A stretch of 64,000 nt of DNA from Methanospirillum lacunae. GTDB lineage: Archaea > Halobacteriota > Methanomicrobia > Methanomicrobiales > Methanospirillaceae. A program made the translations under genes and the position numbers. The notes beneath the pieces are model-generated. The model saw nothing but the letters and a program-made list of their open reading frames with translations, made no database searches and was not told the origin of the DNA. The stretch is taken from NCBI RefSeq assembly GCF_046195335.1, contig NZ_CP176093.1; one strand, written 5' to 3'. The number at the start of each line of letters is the position of its first letter. Position 1 is the stretch's first letter. Positions 24,943 to 33,096 of the stretch are shown piece after piece.

Positions 24943-25493
24943 AATCTCCCTCCATACCTCACAAAGTCCCTCACGCTCATATTTCCAGATACGAACCCTC
25001 TGGTTCTCAGTGTGTCATTCCCTTCAGACTGTGATCCGAACCCAAGCATACCGGAACCGTTCACAACGGTTCCCCCGGTCAGTCCGGATCCAACAACCCG
25101 CGAGATCTCATAACTTCCATTCTGAAGCATCCCCGTAGTATACAGATCAGATACCTGGGCGGCCTGCACCCGGGATTCAGTCAGAAATGTACATGCGACT
25201 TCATCCAACACTGTTGGACGAGTCCGGGAATTCGCATAATCTGATGCTATGATCGGACCGTTTCCCCTGACTATCAGGTCAGTCTGAAATTCCTCATCTC
25301 CGGTAATGGACCTGGATAATTGAGATTGATCCACTGCCATTACACGGGAAGAGAACGATCCATTATCGTTATTCCCGGAGCTCGCGATCATCATTGTTCC
25401 ATCAGTTGAAATGGACGTACTGACATAATCAGCACCAACGAAAGCCGCGAGGACCAGGAATATGCCACCGGATAAAATAAATTTCCAATTCAT
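24939..25493 (-). CDS. Secreted or membrane-anchored protein, second gene of the MADF operon
   Basis: A 184-residue protein with an N-terminal hydrophobic segment (FILSGGIFLVLAAFVGADYV) acting as signal or anchor, then a Ser/Gly/Asn-rich extracellular-type domain with few Lys and one Cys (VACTFLTESR). The C-terminus contains SGNMSVRDFVRYGG. The start is ATG after GAGGCGG. A remnant of a homologous gene (MNWYYIGTGALLILCQFF) lies at 51931-51996 in the broken copy of this operon, so the association with the MADF gene is ancestral. No known family is recognised. Confidence 0.65.
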   Translation of the reverse strand: MNWKFILSGGIFLVLAAFVGADYVSTSISTDGTMMIASSGNNDNGSFSSRVMAVDQSQLSRSITGDEEFQTDLIVRGNGPIIASDYANSRTRPTVLDEVACTFLTESRVQAAQVSDLYTTGMLQNGSYEISRVVGSGLTGGTVVNGSGMLGFGSQSEGNDTLRTRGFVSGNMSVRDFVRYGGRL

Positions 25494-25524
25494 ATTCCGC
25501 CTCGGTTGGAAAAGAAAAGGAAAT

Positions 25525-26028
25525 TTAAGCGAGTAGGGCCACAGTGTCAGCCCAGGACTCGATACCGGTGAGGATCGAATCAGACTCGTAGCTTGAAATG
25601 GTCACGCTGTCACGCTTGAAAGTGACATTGAAGTTTTCACCATTTGAGCTGTGAGCTTTGAGTGTACAGCTGAATGAATCCTCAGAACTGTCATGTGAAG
25701 GAGTTCCACCCATCGCAGTCCCGAGTGCAGCGGTCCCCAGGATCGTGGTGATATCAGTGTTGAACGCTGCGGAAGTTGGAGCCTTCACTGAGATCTGACC
25801 GACCGTCTTGGCTTCTCCATTTTCATAGATGACCTTCCCTGAGTAATACTCAGAACCCCGGACAACAGCGGCAACGGTTTTTCCGGCTGAAGTGTATGAA
25901 GTACACCCCCAGGGGTTATTGTCGATCACATCCTGAACAAGAGCCAGGAAATTCGCAATGGTATCAATCGGACTGGTTAGCTTCCTCTCCGCTGACTTTA
26001 CTGCACCTTTCGATACAAAATCTGCCAT
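25525..26028 (-). CDS. MADF...NPWGCTSY family protein (intact copy)
   Basis: A 167-residue protein starting MADF, with a helical N-terminus (residues 5-36) and the motif DNNPWGCTSY, followed by alternating beta-type segments (KTVAAVVRG, SGKVIYENGEAKTVGQISVK, NFNVTFKRDSVTISSY). It has no signal peptide and is rich in Ser, Thr, Ala and Gly. A strong TATA box and a GGGTGGAG ribosome site suggest high expression. Two broken copies lie at 51385 and 61932. The composition and beta content would suit a structural protein such as a sheath subunit of Methanospirillum, but this is a guess that I cannot verify. It leads a three-gene operon. Confidence 0.7.
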   Translation of the reverse strand: MADFVSKGAVKSAERKLTSPIDTIANFLALVQDVIDNNPWGCTSYTSAGKTVAAVVRGSEYYSGKVIYENGEAKTVGQISVKAPTSAAFNTDITTILGTAALGTAMGGTPSHDSSEDSFSCTLKAHSSNGENFNVTFKRDSVTISSYESDSILTGIESWADTVALLA

Positions 26029-26036
26029 CTTTTTAT

Positions 26037-26088
26037 CTCCACCCGGATTATACCGGTATAAATAGATATGCCGCGAGTATTTATATAG
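26037..26088 (-). promoter_or_regulatory. Promoter and ribosome site of the intact MADF operon
   Basis: On the minus strand, CTATATAAATAC (26088-26077) is a good TATA box; the start would be near 26053. GGGTGGAG (26044-26037) lies 8 bases before the ATG and is the strongest Shine-Dalgarno site noticed in this part of the window. Confidence 0.6.
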
Positions 26089-26242
26089 AAAAAATTGGGA
26101 GTGAAACGAGAAGAGAAAAAAACCGGGATTTAAAATTTAAGCCCGCCTATGTGTGGGTAGAGGATAATTTCCAGGGATATTAATGTTGTCTGGTAATACA
26201 TGGAAAAAATGATTATAAAAAATTGAATGAAAGGATAATCTT

Positions 26243-26455
26243 TCAATTTATGGGCTTAATTACTCGATATAATTCATAGCAAACCCACAAAAATAATCCC
26301 ATAATAAATAATGCGAAAGAACCAGATGAAAGACCATTTAAATAATCAGATAACCGTTGACATACCCAACTAATTCCTAAATATACTGTATATAATAAAC
26401 CTATTATCAAAATGAGAGCACAACAAATAGCACCACCATCATTATTTGATGTCAT
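26243..26455 (-). CDS. Small two-helix membrane protein, last gene of the kinase operon
   Basis: A 70-residue protein with two hydrophobic segments (AICCALILIIGLLYTVYLGI and SFALFIMGLFLWVCYELY). Its ATG overlaps the stop of the DUF2085 gene by four bases. It has no recognised domain. Being coupled to the end of the vWA-PP2C-kinase operon, it may form a membrane part of that system together with the DUF2085 protein. Confidence 0.65.
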   Translation of the reverse strand: MTSNNDGGAICCALILIIGLLYTVYLGISWVCQRLSDYLNGLSSGSFALFIMGLFLWVCYELYRVIKPIN

Positions 26456-26871
26456 ATTTTTATCCCTAGGAAGATACCAAATCCAAATAAGAATCCAGTA
26501 ATTATTCTAATATAATTATTGCTGGTCCGAATACCTATCGCCTGAGTTATTCCATCTATTATTAACGGAAGTGATAATATTAGCATATTCATTAAAGAGA
26601 TAGATAACCCAAGATATTGAAAACTCATACCACAAATGATTCCAAATATTATGCCAAGGCATCGGGAACATAAGTATTTCTCGATTCCAAAAAACCGGAT
26701 TGATCGTTCCGGGATTTTGTGGCAAAGACATAATGTTATTGAGTGATTACAGTACGTTAGTTTGATATATGGCCCAATATGGATATCATTACCATATAAC
26801 ATTTTAACTTTATTTGCCTCTTTAGGTGTCTTTTCTTTCAATAGCCCTTTATCTTTAAGCACTACTTCCAT
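26452..26871 (-). CDS. DUF2085-type membrane protein
   Basis: A 139-residue protein. The central CHKIPERSIRFFGIEKYLCS followed by RCLGIIFG matches the DUF2085 signature (CH..P.RS......P.C.RC.G...G), with its conserved Cys and His. Two to three membrane helices follow (LSISLMNMLILSLPLIIDGI, FLFGFGIFLGIKI). The biochemical role of DUF2085 is unknown. The start overlaps the kinase gene by 10 bases, and the stop overlaps the next gene, so it is an integral member of the five-gene operon. I know of no published association between DUF2085 and the TerY-P triad, but did not search. Confidence 0.75.
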   Translation of the reverse strand: MEVVLKDKGLLKEKTPKEANKVKMLYGNDIHIGPYIKLTYCNHSITLCLCHKIPERSIRFFGIEKYLCSRCLGIIFGIICGMSFQYLGLSISLMNMLILSLPLIIDGITQAIGIRTSNNYIRIITGFLFGFGIFLGIKI

Positions 26872-28376
26872 CCCATTTTTTCATAAGAGAAAACTCTTAA
26901 AGTCAGGATTACCCAGATCATATAAAAACACAAAAATAAACGAGAAAAATATGTAAATCCTTCTGGCGTATAATATTCTAATAAATAATCATTTGATAAT
27001 AACGATAAAAACATTGACAAACAAACCAAACCCCAACAAATAATTCCTTTTTTGTCTTTGTAATAGAGATAATAATAAGAAACCAAAATGGCAATTATTG
27101 CAAATATATAGTTAAATGATTTAAAAAAGGCATAGTAAACTGTGACTGTTAATAATATTTGACTCCCAGATAATAGTTGGGTATAATATGTAGTATCTGA
27201 ACATCGAGTATAAAAAAAGCCATTATTCGGAGAAGGATTTTTTTTGACAGTTGTTGTCTGTTTCTGTGGGTTTCTTGTTTGAACAGGAATTGGATTAATG
27301 TTTGGAGGGGATGGTTGCCAATTAACTTGGGCTTGATTTTTCTTTTGAGGATAATAATCTTCGTTTATATTGCACCAGGGACAATGAGTGAGATGATTTA
27401 GGTATTTATGATTAGTATTTCGATCGCATAATTTCAACCGTTTTCTGGTCTTATCAATAACAGTCACCCATTCTCTTGCAGATGGACGTCTTTTCTCATC
27501 TTTATGACCATATACAAAGCATCGGATAAATAACTCTTGAATTTCTGGGCTTAGTATATCCCAAGGGGGGACATCCTCAGGGGGTCTAACTGATGAGTTT
27601 ATGTTTCCATAGGGGAATAATCCAAGTCTGATTTTTTCTATTGGAGAAGATGCACCATTTACGGCTGTACCTATTGCTTGGTATGGGAGTGCATTTTGCA
27701 TTAAAAATTGAAAGATAATAGTTCCAAGCGCAAAAAGATCAGAAAATTTTCGATCAAATCCAATTTTTAAGTCTTTCCCAATTAACTCTGGAGGAGTGTA
27801 TTCAGGAAGACCAACGGTGTTGTAGTATATTTTATTATTTACTCTATCAGTAACCTGAAATGAATCACAATCAATGTAAGCGACATTAGCTCTCAAATTC
27901 ACTAAAATGTTATTTGACTGTAGATCACCAACACAATAGCCTTTGTCATGTAATGAATCAAGAACTGTGGCAATATTCCGACTAGTTACCAAGGCATGAT
28001 CCCAATTCACCAAAACCTGATTATCGTCTCTATCTGTTGGACAATAGTAATAATGAGCTGGTTTGTATGATTTTACATCAATAAGAGGCATTATTATGCC
28101 TGCGAATGATGCCCCTCTATTATCATAATATAAAATATCATTCGGCCATGCTATTTGGACTCTACCCTTTGCAGTAAATATGTTAGAGGGAGGATTATTA
28201 ACCATATATTTTAATTTTCTACACCTCTCCGGATTACGTTGAAGTTTATCTGTGTAAATTTTTGCACAAAGATCAGGGCTCCCAATGATTGGAAAAATGC
28301 CCCCCTCAGCGCCTCTCCCAAATTCGGGGCCTAATTCAACCTTATTTCCTTTTGAATTATAATAAATTGAATTCAC
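26862..28376 (-). CDS. Serine/threonine protein kinase with CPWC zinc module and membrane tail (YegI-like)
   Basis: A 504-residue protein. Residues 15-310 are a protein kinase domain with glycine loop GRGAEGG (20-26), Lys39 in CAKIY, catalytic loop VGDLQSNN (Asp151, Asn156), metal-binding IDCDSF (DFG position) and EYTPPE. Residues 317-335 carry C-x14-C-x2-C with CPWC, a zinc-type module typical of kinases in TerY-P triads. A Pro/Gln-rich linker and about four transmembrane helices close the protein. The E. coli relative is YegI. It overlaps the PP2C gene by four bases. Activity is likely because Lys, Asp and Asn are kept. Confidence 0.85.
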   Translation of the reverse strand: MNSIYYNSKGNKVELGPEFGRGAEGGIFPIIGSPDLCAKIYTDKLQRNPERCRKLKYMVNNPPSNIFTAKGRVQIAWPNDILYYDNRGASFAGIIMPLIDVKSYKPAHYYYCPTDRDDNQVLVNWDHALVTSRNIATVLDSLHDKGYCVGDLQSNNILVNLRANVAYIDCDSFQVTDRVNNKIYYNTVGLPEYTPPELIGKDLKIGFDRKFSDLFALGTIIFQFLMQNALPYQAIGTAVNGASSPIEKIRLGLFPYGNINSSVRPPEDVPPWDILSPEIQELFIRCFVYGHKDEKRRPSAREWVTVIDKTRKRLKLCDRNTNHKYLNHLTHCPWCNINEDYYPQKKNQAQVNWQPSPPNINPIPVQTRNPQKQTTTVKKNPSPNNGFFYTRCSDTTYYTQLLSGSQILLTVTVYYAFFKSFNYIFAIIAILVSYYYLYYKDKKGIICWGLVCLSMFLSLLSNDYLLEYYTPEGFTYFSRLFLCFYMIWVILTLRVFSYEKMGWK

Positions 28377-29230
28377 TCCTTAACAAGAATTACCAGGGTT
28401 TTATCGTCACTTGATACTAAAGCAAATTTATTATTAAGGACACGCTCCATTTCTGCAATAGATTCTTCTTCATTGGTTTGAGATTTAGCCCATGAAAATA
28501 AATATTTAAACCCATTAGAATTAACAACCCATTTTCCATCAATTTTTTGCATTAAAGCATCTTGAACACCATCCGTAAAAACGGCAATATTGTTAAAATT
28601 CGAAGTTTTTCTAACAATAACAAATTCTTTCCATTGATCAGATGTTATTGGAATAACCTCATTCCGATATTCAAGGTTATTCGGTTCAGAAATTAGAAAA
28701 ATATCATCACCATATGATGAAACCACTGCTCCATCACCGATTTGAGAAACTGCACAATTATTACCATCAATAAGGACAATGATTAACGTACAGGCTAAAT
28801 CTTGGAGATTATACTTATTTATTAAAGAATAATCGACAAGATTAGTTCTTGTTTCCTCAATTACTTGAAAAACAATTTCTTCAATATTTATATCATCTAA
28901 GTAACTCTCAACATACATCTTCTGGATTAAATCAATAGCAGACTTAACACAAAACTTCGCTCCAATATCTGAAAAGGGTGCAGATCCTAACCCATCTGCA
29001 ATGGCTATAATACCTTTATTTTTATCCAAAATCTTGTAGTTACAAGCATCTTGACAAGGGATATCTGAGGTAATATGCGAGGGTCCTCTAATTGAGAGTC
29101 CAAATATCTTTAAATTTATATTTTCTTCTAGATCTGATGTTTGCAGATTATTTTGATTTAGATCTGAGGTTTCTATTGTTGGGCAATTTGGTGCAAAAAC
29201 TTTAAAAAAAGAGACTTTTTTAAAATCCAT
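28373..29230 (-). CDS. PP2C-family protein phosphatase (YegK-like)
   Basis: A 285-residue PPM/PP2C phosphatase. Metal-binding and catalytic motifs appear in order: CQDAC near residue 58, AIADGLGSAPFSDIGA (Asp-Gly pair), GDGAVV and FTDGVQD. It would reverse phosphorylation by the kinase encoded next to it; kinase and phosphatase genes overlap by four bases. The E. coli homologue in the same arrangement is YegK. An N-terminal extension of about 45 residues precedes the domain. Base composition is low in GC, like the whole operon. Confidence 0.85.
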   Translation of the reverse strand: MDFKKVSFFKVFAPNCPTIETSDLNQNNLQTSDLEENINLKIFGLSIRGPSHITSDIPCQDACNYKILDKNKGIIAIADGLGSAPFSDIGAKFCVKSAIDLIQKMYVESYLDDINIEEIVFQVIEETRTNLVDYSLINKYNLQDLACTLIIVLIDGNNCAVSQIGDGAVVSSYGDDIFLISEPNNLEYRNEVIPITSDQWKEFVIVRKTSNFNNIAVFTDGVQDALMQKIDGKWVVNSNGFKYLFSWAKSQTNEEESIAEMERVLNNKFALVSSDDKTLVILVKE

Positions 29231-29267
29231 TTAATCATTTTTTATTACGAATATCTAAAAAATCTCA

Positions 29268-29942
29268 TCAATCTGCAGTACCCCAGTCAGTCTGAGGAAG
29301 CGGGGTTGAGATTCCAGGACTACTTCGACTTAACGCTAAACTGCTTGCTGCAAACCAATCAAACATGTTATCCCAATTATTTGGCTTTAATCTTAATGGA
29401 GCACGTGCAGAGAGTGTCTTCAGAAAATCCATATTAACCTCATCACCGACTGCTACTTTATAAAAAGAAAAATGCTTATTTGCCTCTCCATCTTTTAATT
29501 CTTGGACTACTTGATTATAGAGTGATTTATCCATTGTCATATCATTGTCTGTGGCGTCAGTAATCAAGAAAATCCAGGGTCGAAAATAATCCGTTCCATT
29601 TTGAGCATATTGTTCTTTACGGCTTTTTATTAATTCAATTGATTTTAAGATTCCCATTCCCATTGTTGTCCATCCACCAGCGGATAGGGGTTTAATATCA
29701 AATTCTTTGATTGAAGAAAATGGATGTTCGACAGTGACATTATCGTTAAATGATACTAAGGCGAGTTCTACTCTCTTACACGCTAAAGAATCATTCAATA
29801 TTTTATCCTGATATAATTTAATGCCACGATTTACTCCATCAATCCCTTCCCCAATCATCGAACCGGAGGTATCGACTAGTAAGACAGTAGCCACTTTAGG
29901 TTCCCGTTTATCTAAAATTGGCATCTCTTCTAATCCTGACAT
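29268..29942 (-). CDS. vWA-domain protein, TerY/YegL type
   Basis: A 224-residue von Willebrand factor A protein. The metal-ion-dependent adhesion site DxSxS is complete (VDTSGSMIGEG, residues 24-28), with the Thr in GGWTTMG and the Asp in LITDATDND. TerY proteins of this class are found with PP2C phosphatases and CPWC-type kinases; the E. coli set is YegL-YegK-YegI. The gene is first in its operon. A TATA-like AAATATAC about 32 bases upstream of ATG serves it. The C-terminal 30 residues are Ser/Pro-rich. It probably binds the phosphorylated or kinase component. Confidence 0.88.
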   Translation of the reverse strand: MSGLEEMPILDKREPKVATVLLVDTSGSMIGEGIDGVNRGIKLYQDKILNDSLACKRVELALVSFNDNVTVEHPFSSIKEFDIKPLSAGGWTTMGMGILKSIELIKSRKEQYAQNGTDYFRPWIFLITDATDNDMTMDKSLYNQVVQELKDGEANKHFSFYKVAVGDEVNMDFLKTLSARAPLRLKPNNWDNMFDWFAASSLALSRSSPGISTPLPQTDWGTAD

Positions 29943-30058
29943 GAAGAGATCATTATTTTATTGGATATTTGTATATTTCGAAATCTCCCTTAAAGGGGTC
30001 TCTCTTATACGTCACCGTAATATTGGAGATTTGTCCAACTCAATGAAAACTATCTTTC

Positions 30059-30376
30059 TCACTCCACCGGAACCCACAAAGCCGCCTTCTTCCCCGGACT
30101 CGCAATCATCCCCAGAACCTGACGAACAATAGCACAGTACATCTGTCCACCAACCGGAATGTAAAACTTAATGGCGAGTTGACGCACTGAAAGACTGCTG
30201 ATCCCTTCCTGTAAATTCACCGGATCGAGAGGAAGTTCTACAGCATTTGAAATGATATTCACCACATCTGATACCGGGATATCATGTGTTCCCTCACCAT
30301 CAATCTCTATCAGAACACAATCCCCGACGATCCGCAATCTCCCCACTTTTTTGAATGTCTCATAGTACCAGACCAT
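30059..30376 (-). CDS. Small conserved protein of the KVGR(L/F)RI family, copy 1
   Basis: A 105-residue soluble protein of unknown function. The start at ATG 30374-30376 is set by GGAGG six bases upstream; a longer frame to 30415 lacks such a site. It begins MVWYYETFKKVGRLRIVGDC, then beta-type segments, and ends ASPGKKAALWVPVE. It is homologous to the gene at 47726-48061 (KVGRFRIEG ... EGKEGKWAVFGV). Decayed pieces of the same family are at 31737-31754 and 33346-33408, so the family has been repeatedly copied into these accessory zones. It lies upstream-opposed to nothing in particular and may be a single-gene unit. Confidence 0.65.
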   Translation of the reverse strand: MVWYYETFKKVGRLRIVGDCVLIEIDGEGTHDIPVSDVVNIISNAVELPLDPVNLQEGISSLSVRQLAIKFYIPVGGQMYCAIVRQVLGMIASPGKKAALWVPVE

Positions 30377-30822
30377 AAAAATCCTCCAGTGGGGAGAGAG
30401 GGAAGAAAAGGGCACAAAATTCTCAAATTATTAAAATTTATTTTATATCTTTATAATGAATATATTGAAAGATATCATAAAAAACTTTTGCATATCCCCA
30501 AAGCACTGATACTTTGAGACCTTTTTCAGAAATTTAACATAATAATATATGGTTTTCAACCTGAATTGACCTCTTGCTGAAATCTGTTTTGAGTTATGTT
30601 GCAACCCATTAAGAATTGATATAAAAGTGTACGCGTGTTGATAAGTGTGCCTGCTCCGATCAAACCCATTCTCACATCGGCCCGTGCTGGTCTTATCTAG
30701 AAGATAATAGAATTTCATGCTATTGAGGGACAGGGCTTTGTGTGACCGATATGAACGTATCGGATAGTGATGGGAGGGCTCATTCGTGTATATCTGTGCA
30801 TTGTAATCTTTATGGAACAATT
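30377..30822. other. Gene-poor region
   Basis: AT-rich region of about 450 bases. A minus-strand frame opens across most of it but starts at TTG and has no family features. It may hold decayed coding DNA. No RNA gene or promoter stands out. Confidence 0.3.
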
Positions 30823-31320
30823 CTACCTCGTAATGCCATCAAAAATCATGAGACTGACTAGAATACCTCCAATGAAAAGAAAAGCCCAGAATCCGATGAC
30901 AATTACCCCCATTATCCACGTTATTAATTGCGGGAATATCAAAAAAGGTGCTATAAACAATCCCACAACCATAACCACGAGCACAGCCGCCCATGATCCG
31001 TTGTGAGGGTTGTCAATGAGATACAGTTCCCCTGAATTTGTATAGCTATGTGCGACTAGAATCTTATCAGATGCATCCATAGCGATAACCCCATGAGGCC
31101 ATTTCTTCTCCAAACGTTCCATACGGGCATGGGGCACTCTCCCTTTCCATCTATCAGAGATCCCATTATCCATACGTATTCCCCAGATATCATTGGGGGT
31201 AATATCCGGATGTTCCCATGCTGCCCGTAAGAGATCCATCAGGTCGTTTATATTCTTCCCATCCCATGCTCTAATGCTTTGCAAAAGGTAGTGCATGCGG
31301 TCCCCCCCATAATTGATCAT
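30823..31320 (-). CDS. Hypothetical protein with C-terminal membrane hairpin
   Basis: A 165-residue protein. The first 105 residues are soluble and contain DLMDLLRAAWEHPDITPND and a possible beta domain (HGVIAMDASDKILVAHSY); two transmembrane segments follow (AAVLVVMVVGLFIAPFLIF and ITWIMGVIVIGFWAFLFIG). The ATG at 31318-31320 overlaps the final TGA of a decayed upstream gene, so it was once translationally coupled. A second Met at 31296 follows a G-rich stretch and could be the start. The family is not recognised. Confidence 0.6.
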   Translation of the reverse strand: MINYGGDRMHYLLQSIRAWDGKNINDLMDLLRAAWEHPDITPNDIWGIRMDNGISDRWKGRVPHARMERLEKKWPHGVIAMDASDKILVAHSYTNSGELYLIDNPHNGSWAAVLVVMVVGLFIAPFLIFPQLITWIMGVIVIGFWAFLFIGGILVSLMIFDGITR

Positions 31321-31651
31321 TCTTTCTTATCGGAGATGATAAAAATGTTCACGGTCAGAAGTCTTTATCTTGATAAAACCTTTTTCGAAATCTCTGCCTC
31401 TTTTTCTCCAGCGATGAGAACCAAAATGACATCATTTCTGCACTCTTCGAAAAGGGTATCAAAGTGGAGGGTAGTATATTGAGAACTAATGCTCCACTCA
31501 ACCTCTGACCGCATTCTGAACGTCTGCCTTCTCGTTTTTGGTAAATGAGCAAATCAGTTAATTCCGGAAAGATACGCTCTCTGTATGCCTCTGCCTCATT
31601 GATATTTCGAAAGCCCAGTTTGGATATGCAGTCGCAAACCACGACTACCAT
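31318..31651 (-). pseudogene. Decayed gene of unknown function
   Basis: Two frames must be joined to read through it. The first runs from ATG 31651 (VCDCISKLGFRNINEAEAYR) and is continued after a frameshift near 31500 by VEWSISSQYTTLHFDTLFEE. An in-frame TAA then interrupts the last 16 codons (RLLTVNIFIISDKKE), whose final TGA overlaps the ATG of the next gene. Codon use on both parts looks genuine. One frameshift and one nonsense codon make it a pseudogene. Confidence 0.5.
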
Positions 31652-31736
31652 GTCTTTCTTGACGTTCGGACTGTTATTCTGTACTCATTGCCCCTCCCCG
31701 GTCCAGCCCGACGAAAAAGATCGCTTTTTTAAAAGT

Positions 31737-31754
31737 TTAATAGTACCAGACCAT
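31737..31754 (-). pseudogene. Remnant start of a KVGR(L/F)RI-family gene
   Basis: GGAG followed by ATGGTCTGGTACTAT then a stop copies the start of the gene at 30376 (MVWYY). Similarity continues for about 30 bases beyond the stop (AAAAAAGCG vs AAAAAAGTG, then CGTCGGG). Everything further is lost. Confidence 0.5.
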
Positions 31755-31797
31755 AATCTTCTCCAAGGGGAGATCGAAAAGAATAGATCTGAAAAAA

Positions 31798-32061
31798 TCA
31801 CACCTTCCCGGAGATGGCATGAATAATATGCCGGTTCACTGTTCCATCATCCGCGAATAATTTCGGTGACTCATAACAGGTCCGACCAAACCGGAGAACC
31901 GGAGCCTCCTGAGGGAAACACCCGAGAACCCGGAGATCAATAATCGACTCTTTCGTTTATAGGTCCTTCTCTTCAAATTCTATACCGAGCCCTTTCAAAG
32001 TCGCTTTTAATTTATCACAGTTCGGGCAGTTTTTCATTGTGTGGACAATAATCTGATTCAT
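31798..32061 (-). pseudogene. Glutaredoxin-like gene with an in-frame stop
   Basis: Frame from ATG 32061 reads MNQIIVHTMKNCPNCDKLKA, with a C-P-N-C redox motif and the following GIEFEEKDL typical of glutaredoxins. A TAA at 31957-31959 interrupts it, after which the same frame continues for 52 codons (TKESIIDLRVLGCFPQEAPV) to the true end at 31798. GGTGA lies just before the ATG. A single nonsense codon in an otherwise intact 88-codon frame points to recent decay. Confidence 0.6.
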
Positions 32062-32108
32062 AATTCACCGATGCAAGTCGGGCCGTCGCTCCGCTCCGGC
32101 CCTCCCTC

Positions 32109-32128
32109 CATTCATTCATTCATTCATT
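32109..32128. repeat. Tetranucleotide repeat (CATT)5
   Basis: Five tandem CATT units. On the minus strand they read as repeated ATGA/TGAA overlaps at the end of the Cys-rich mini-gene, including its stop codon at 32120-32122. Slippage here would alter the downstream reading frames. Confidence 0.7.
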
Positions 32129-32269
32129 TTTCTGCAATTCACAGGTATCTGGGTTATTCAGCGGATCGGGTATCGGAATGTGGTATTCATCGCAGCAAAA
32201 ACCAGATCTTACAATCATCACGAAGGGGCATGTTTTACAATTTATAACGATAATAACCCGAGAGCCCAT
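32120..32269 (-). CDS. Cysteine-rich mini-protein (probable zinc-binding)
   Basis: A 49-residue frame. Its ATG overlaps the stop of the exonuclease pseudogene in a TAATG arrangement. The protein contains CKTCPF, a CC pair in SGFCCDEYHIPIPDP and a final NPDTCELQ. The CxxC...CC...PD.C spacing is like small zinc proteins common in viral and plasmid-type operons. Despite decay on both sides, this frame is uninterrupted. Function is unknown. Confidence 0.45.
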   Translation of the reverse strand: MGSRVIIVINCKTCPFVMIVRSGFCCDEYHIPIPDPLNNPDTCELQKNE

Positions 32270-32749
32270 TACCGGAGAACCTCCATAGTGCAGATAGAAT
32301 CCTCATTTGCATACCGCCAGATTTCCTGATCTATCCCGGAAAAGAAAATCTCCTTACAGGCTTCGGTATCCACAAGAGCATCATGTCAGTCGATGAGATC
32401 CGCTCTCACAATGATTTTGTATGCCTCTGCCAGTTTCGGAAATTTAAAGCCTCTACCGAAACCTCGTGACAGTTGACAAAAGGTGGGAGAGTTTACCATT
32501 GTGTAAAATTGTGGCTTCGACAGTTGATTACTGTTTATTTTAGCTCTCAAGCATTCACTTCTGATAACATTCCGGTCATACTGCAGAATCCGGGATTGTG
32601 AATCCATCCGGTTTTATAAACCTGCTATCTTCTAGAATTATCTCTCCGGCTGCGGTCGCAAGCAGCCAGGCGATTTCAACAACCCGATCTTTGTGTACAT
32701 CAGTACCGGTCGTTTCAGTGTCAAAAATAAAAATGTGATTCGGCCTCAT
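32269..32749 (-). pseudogene. DnaQ-like 3'-5' exonuclease, broken
   Basis: The first part from ATG 32749 reads IFIFDTETTGTDVHKDRVVE, which holds the Exo I motif DxE of the DEDD family, and runs to FTIPDSAV then stops. The rest is in another frame: YDRNVIRSECLRAKI, then FPKLAEAYKII and, after an in-frame TGA, HDALVDTEACKEIFF, which matches the ExoIII (HDAxxD) motif. By comparison with relatives, about 35 codons around the middle have been deleted, plus one nonsense codon. The start overlaps the upstream gene by four bases (ATGA). It is non-functional. Confidence 0.7.
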
Positions 32750-33096
32750 AATTTCTTCTTATCCATACGCAACCTCACCAGATCCACAATATGAGACAAT
32801 CCAGAAGCCGGGCGTTGGCGATAAACCTCTGTTCCAGGTATCCGGTTTTCAACTGCAGTGATCACCATCTTGAGCGGGATATCATGCATCTTGCCAAGAT
32901 TCAGGTATTTCTCCGGATGACTGGATATCTCCTCTTCTATCACATTTCTGGGGATGATCGTTTTTTCTTTAATCTGAATGGCTTCTATCGCGGCTTTTAT
33001 TTCAAATGTAAATTTATCGGTATTTCTGGGTATTATTGCACCTCCACGTCTGCTATTCCATACATGATTTTTCCCTAACCAGAACAATACTGACAA
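32746..33096 (-). CDS. Hypothetical protein, head of the decayed operon
   Basis: A 116-residue soluble, basic protein (KEKTIIPRNVIEEEISSHPE, VDLVRLRMDKKKL). It has no recognised domain. The stop overlaps the ATG of the exonuclease pseudogene by four bases, so it was translated first in this tightly packed minus-strand set. It appears intact. The neighbouring exonuclease suggests that the set once handled nucleic acid. Confidence 0.5.
   Translation of the reverse strand: MSVLFWLGKNHVWNSRRGGAIIPRNTDKFTFEIKAAIEAIQIKEKTIIPRNVIEEEISSHPEKYLNLGKMHDIPLKMVITAVENRIPGTEVYRQRPASGLSHIVDLVRLRMDKKKL

Noticed and set aside
30443..30820. A 125-codon minus-strand frame in AT-rich DNA
   Set aside because: It starts at TTG, lacks a ribosome site and shows no domain. 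A loose resemblance to the frame at 39366-39596 (ILNG...IS...LK) is too weak to call a shared element.
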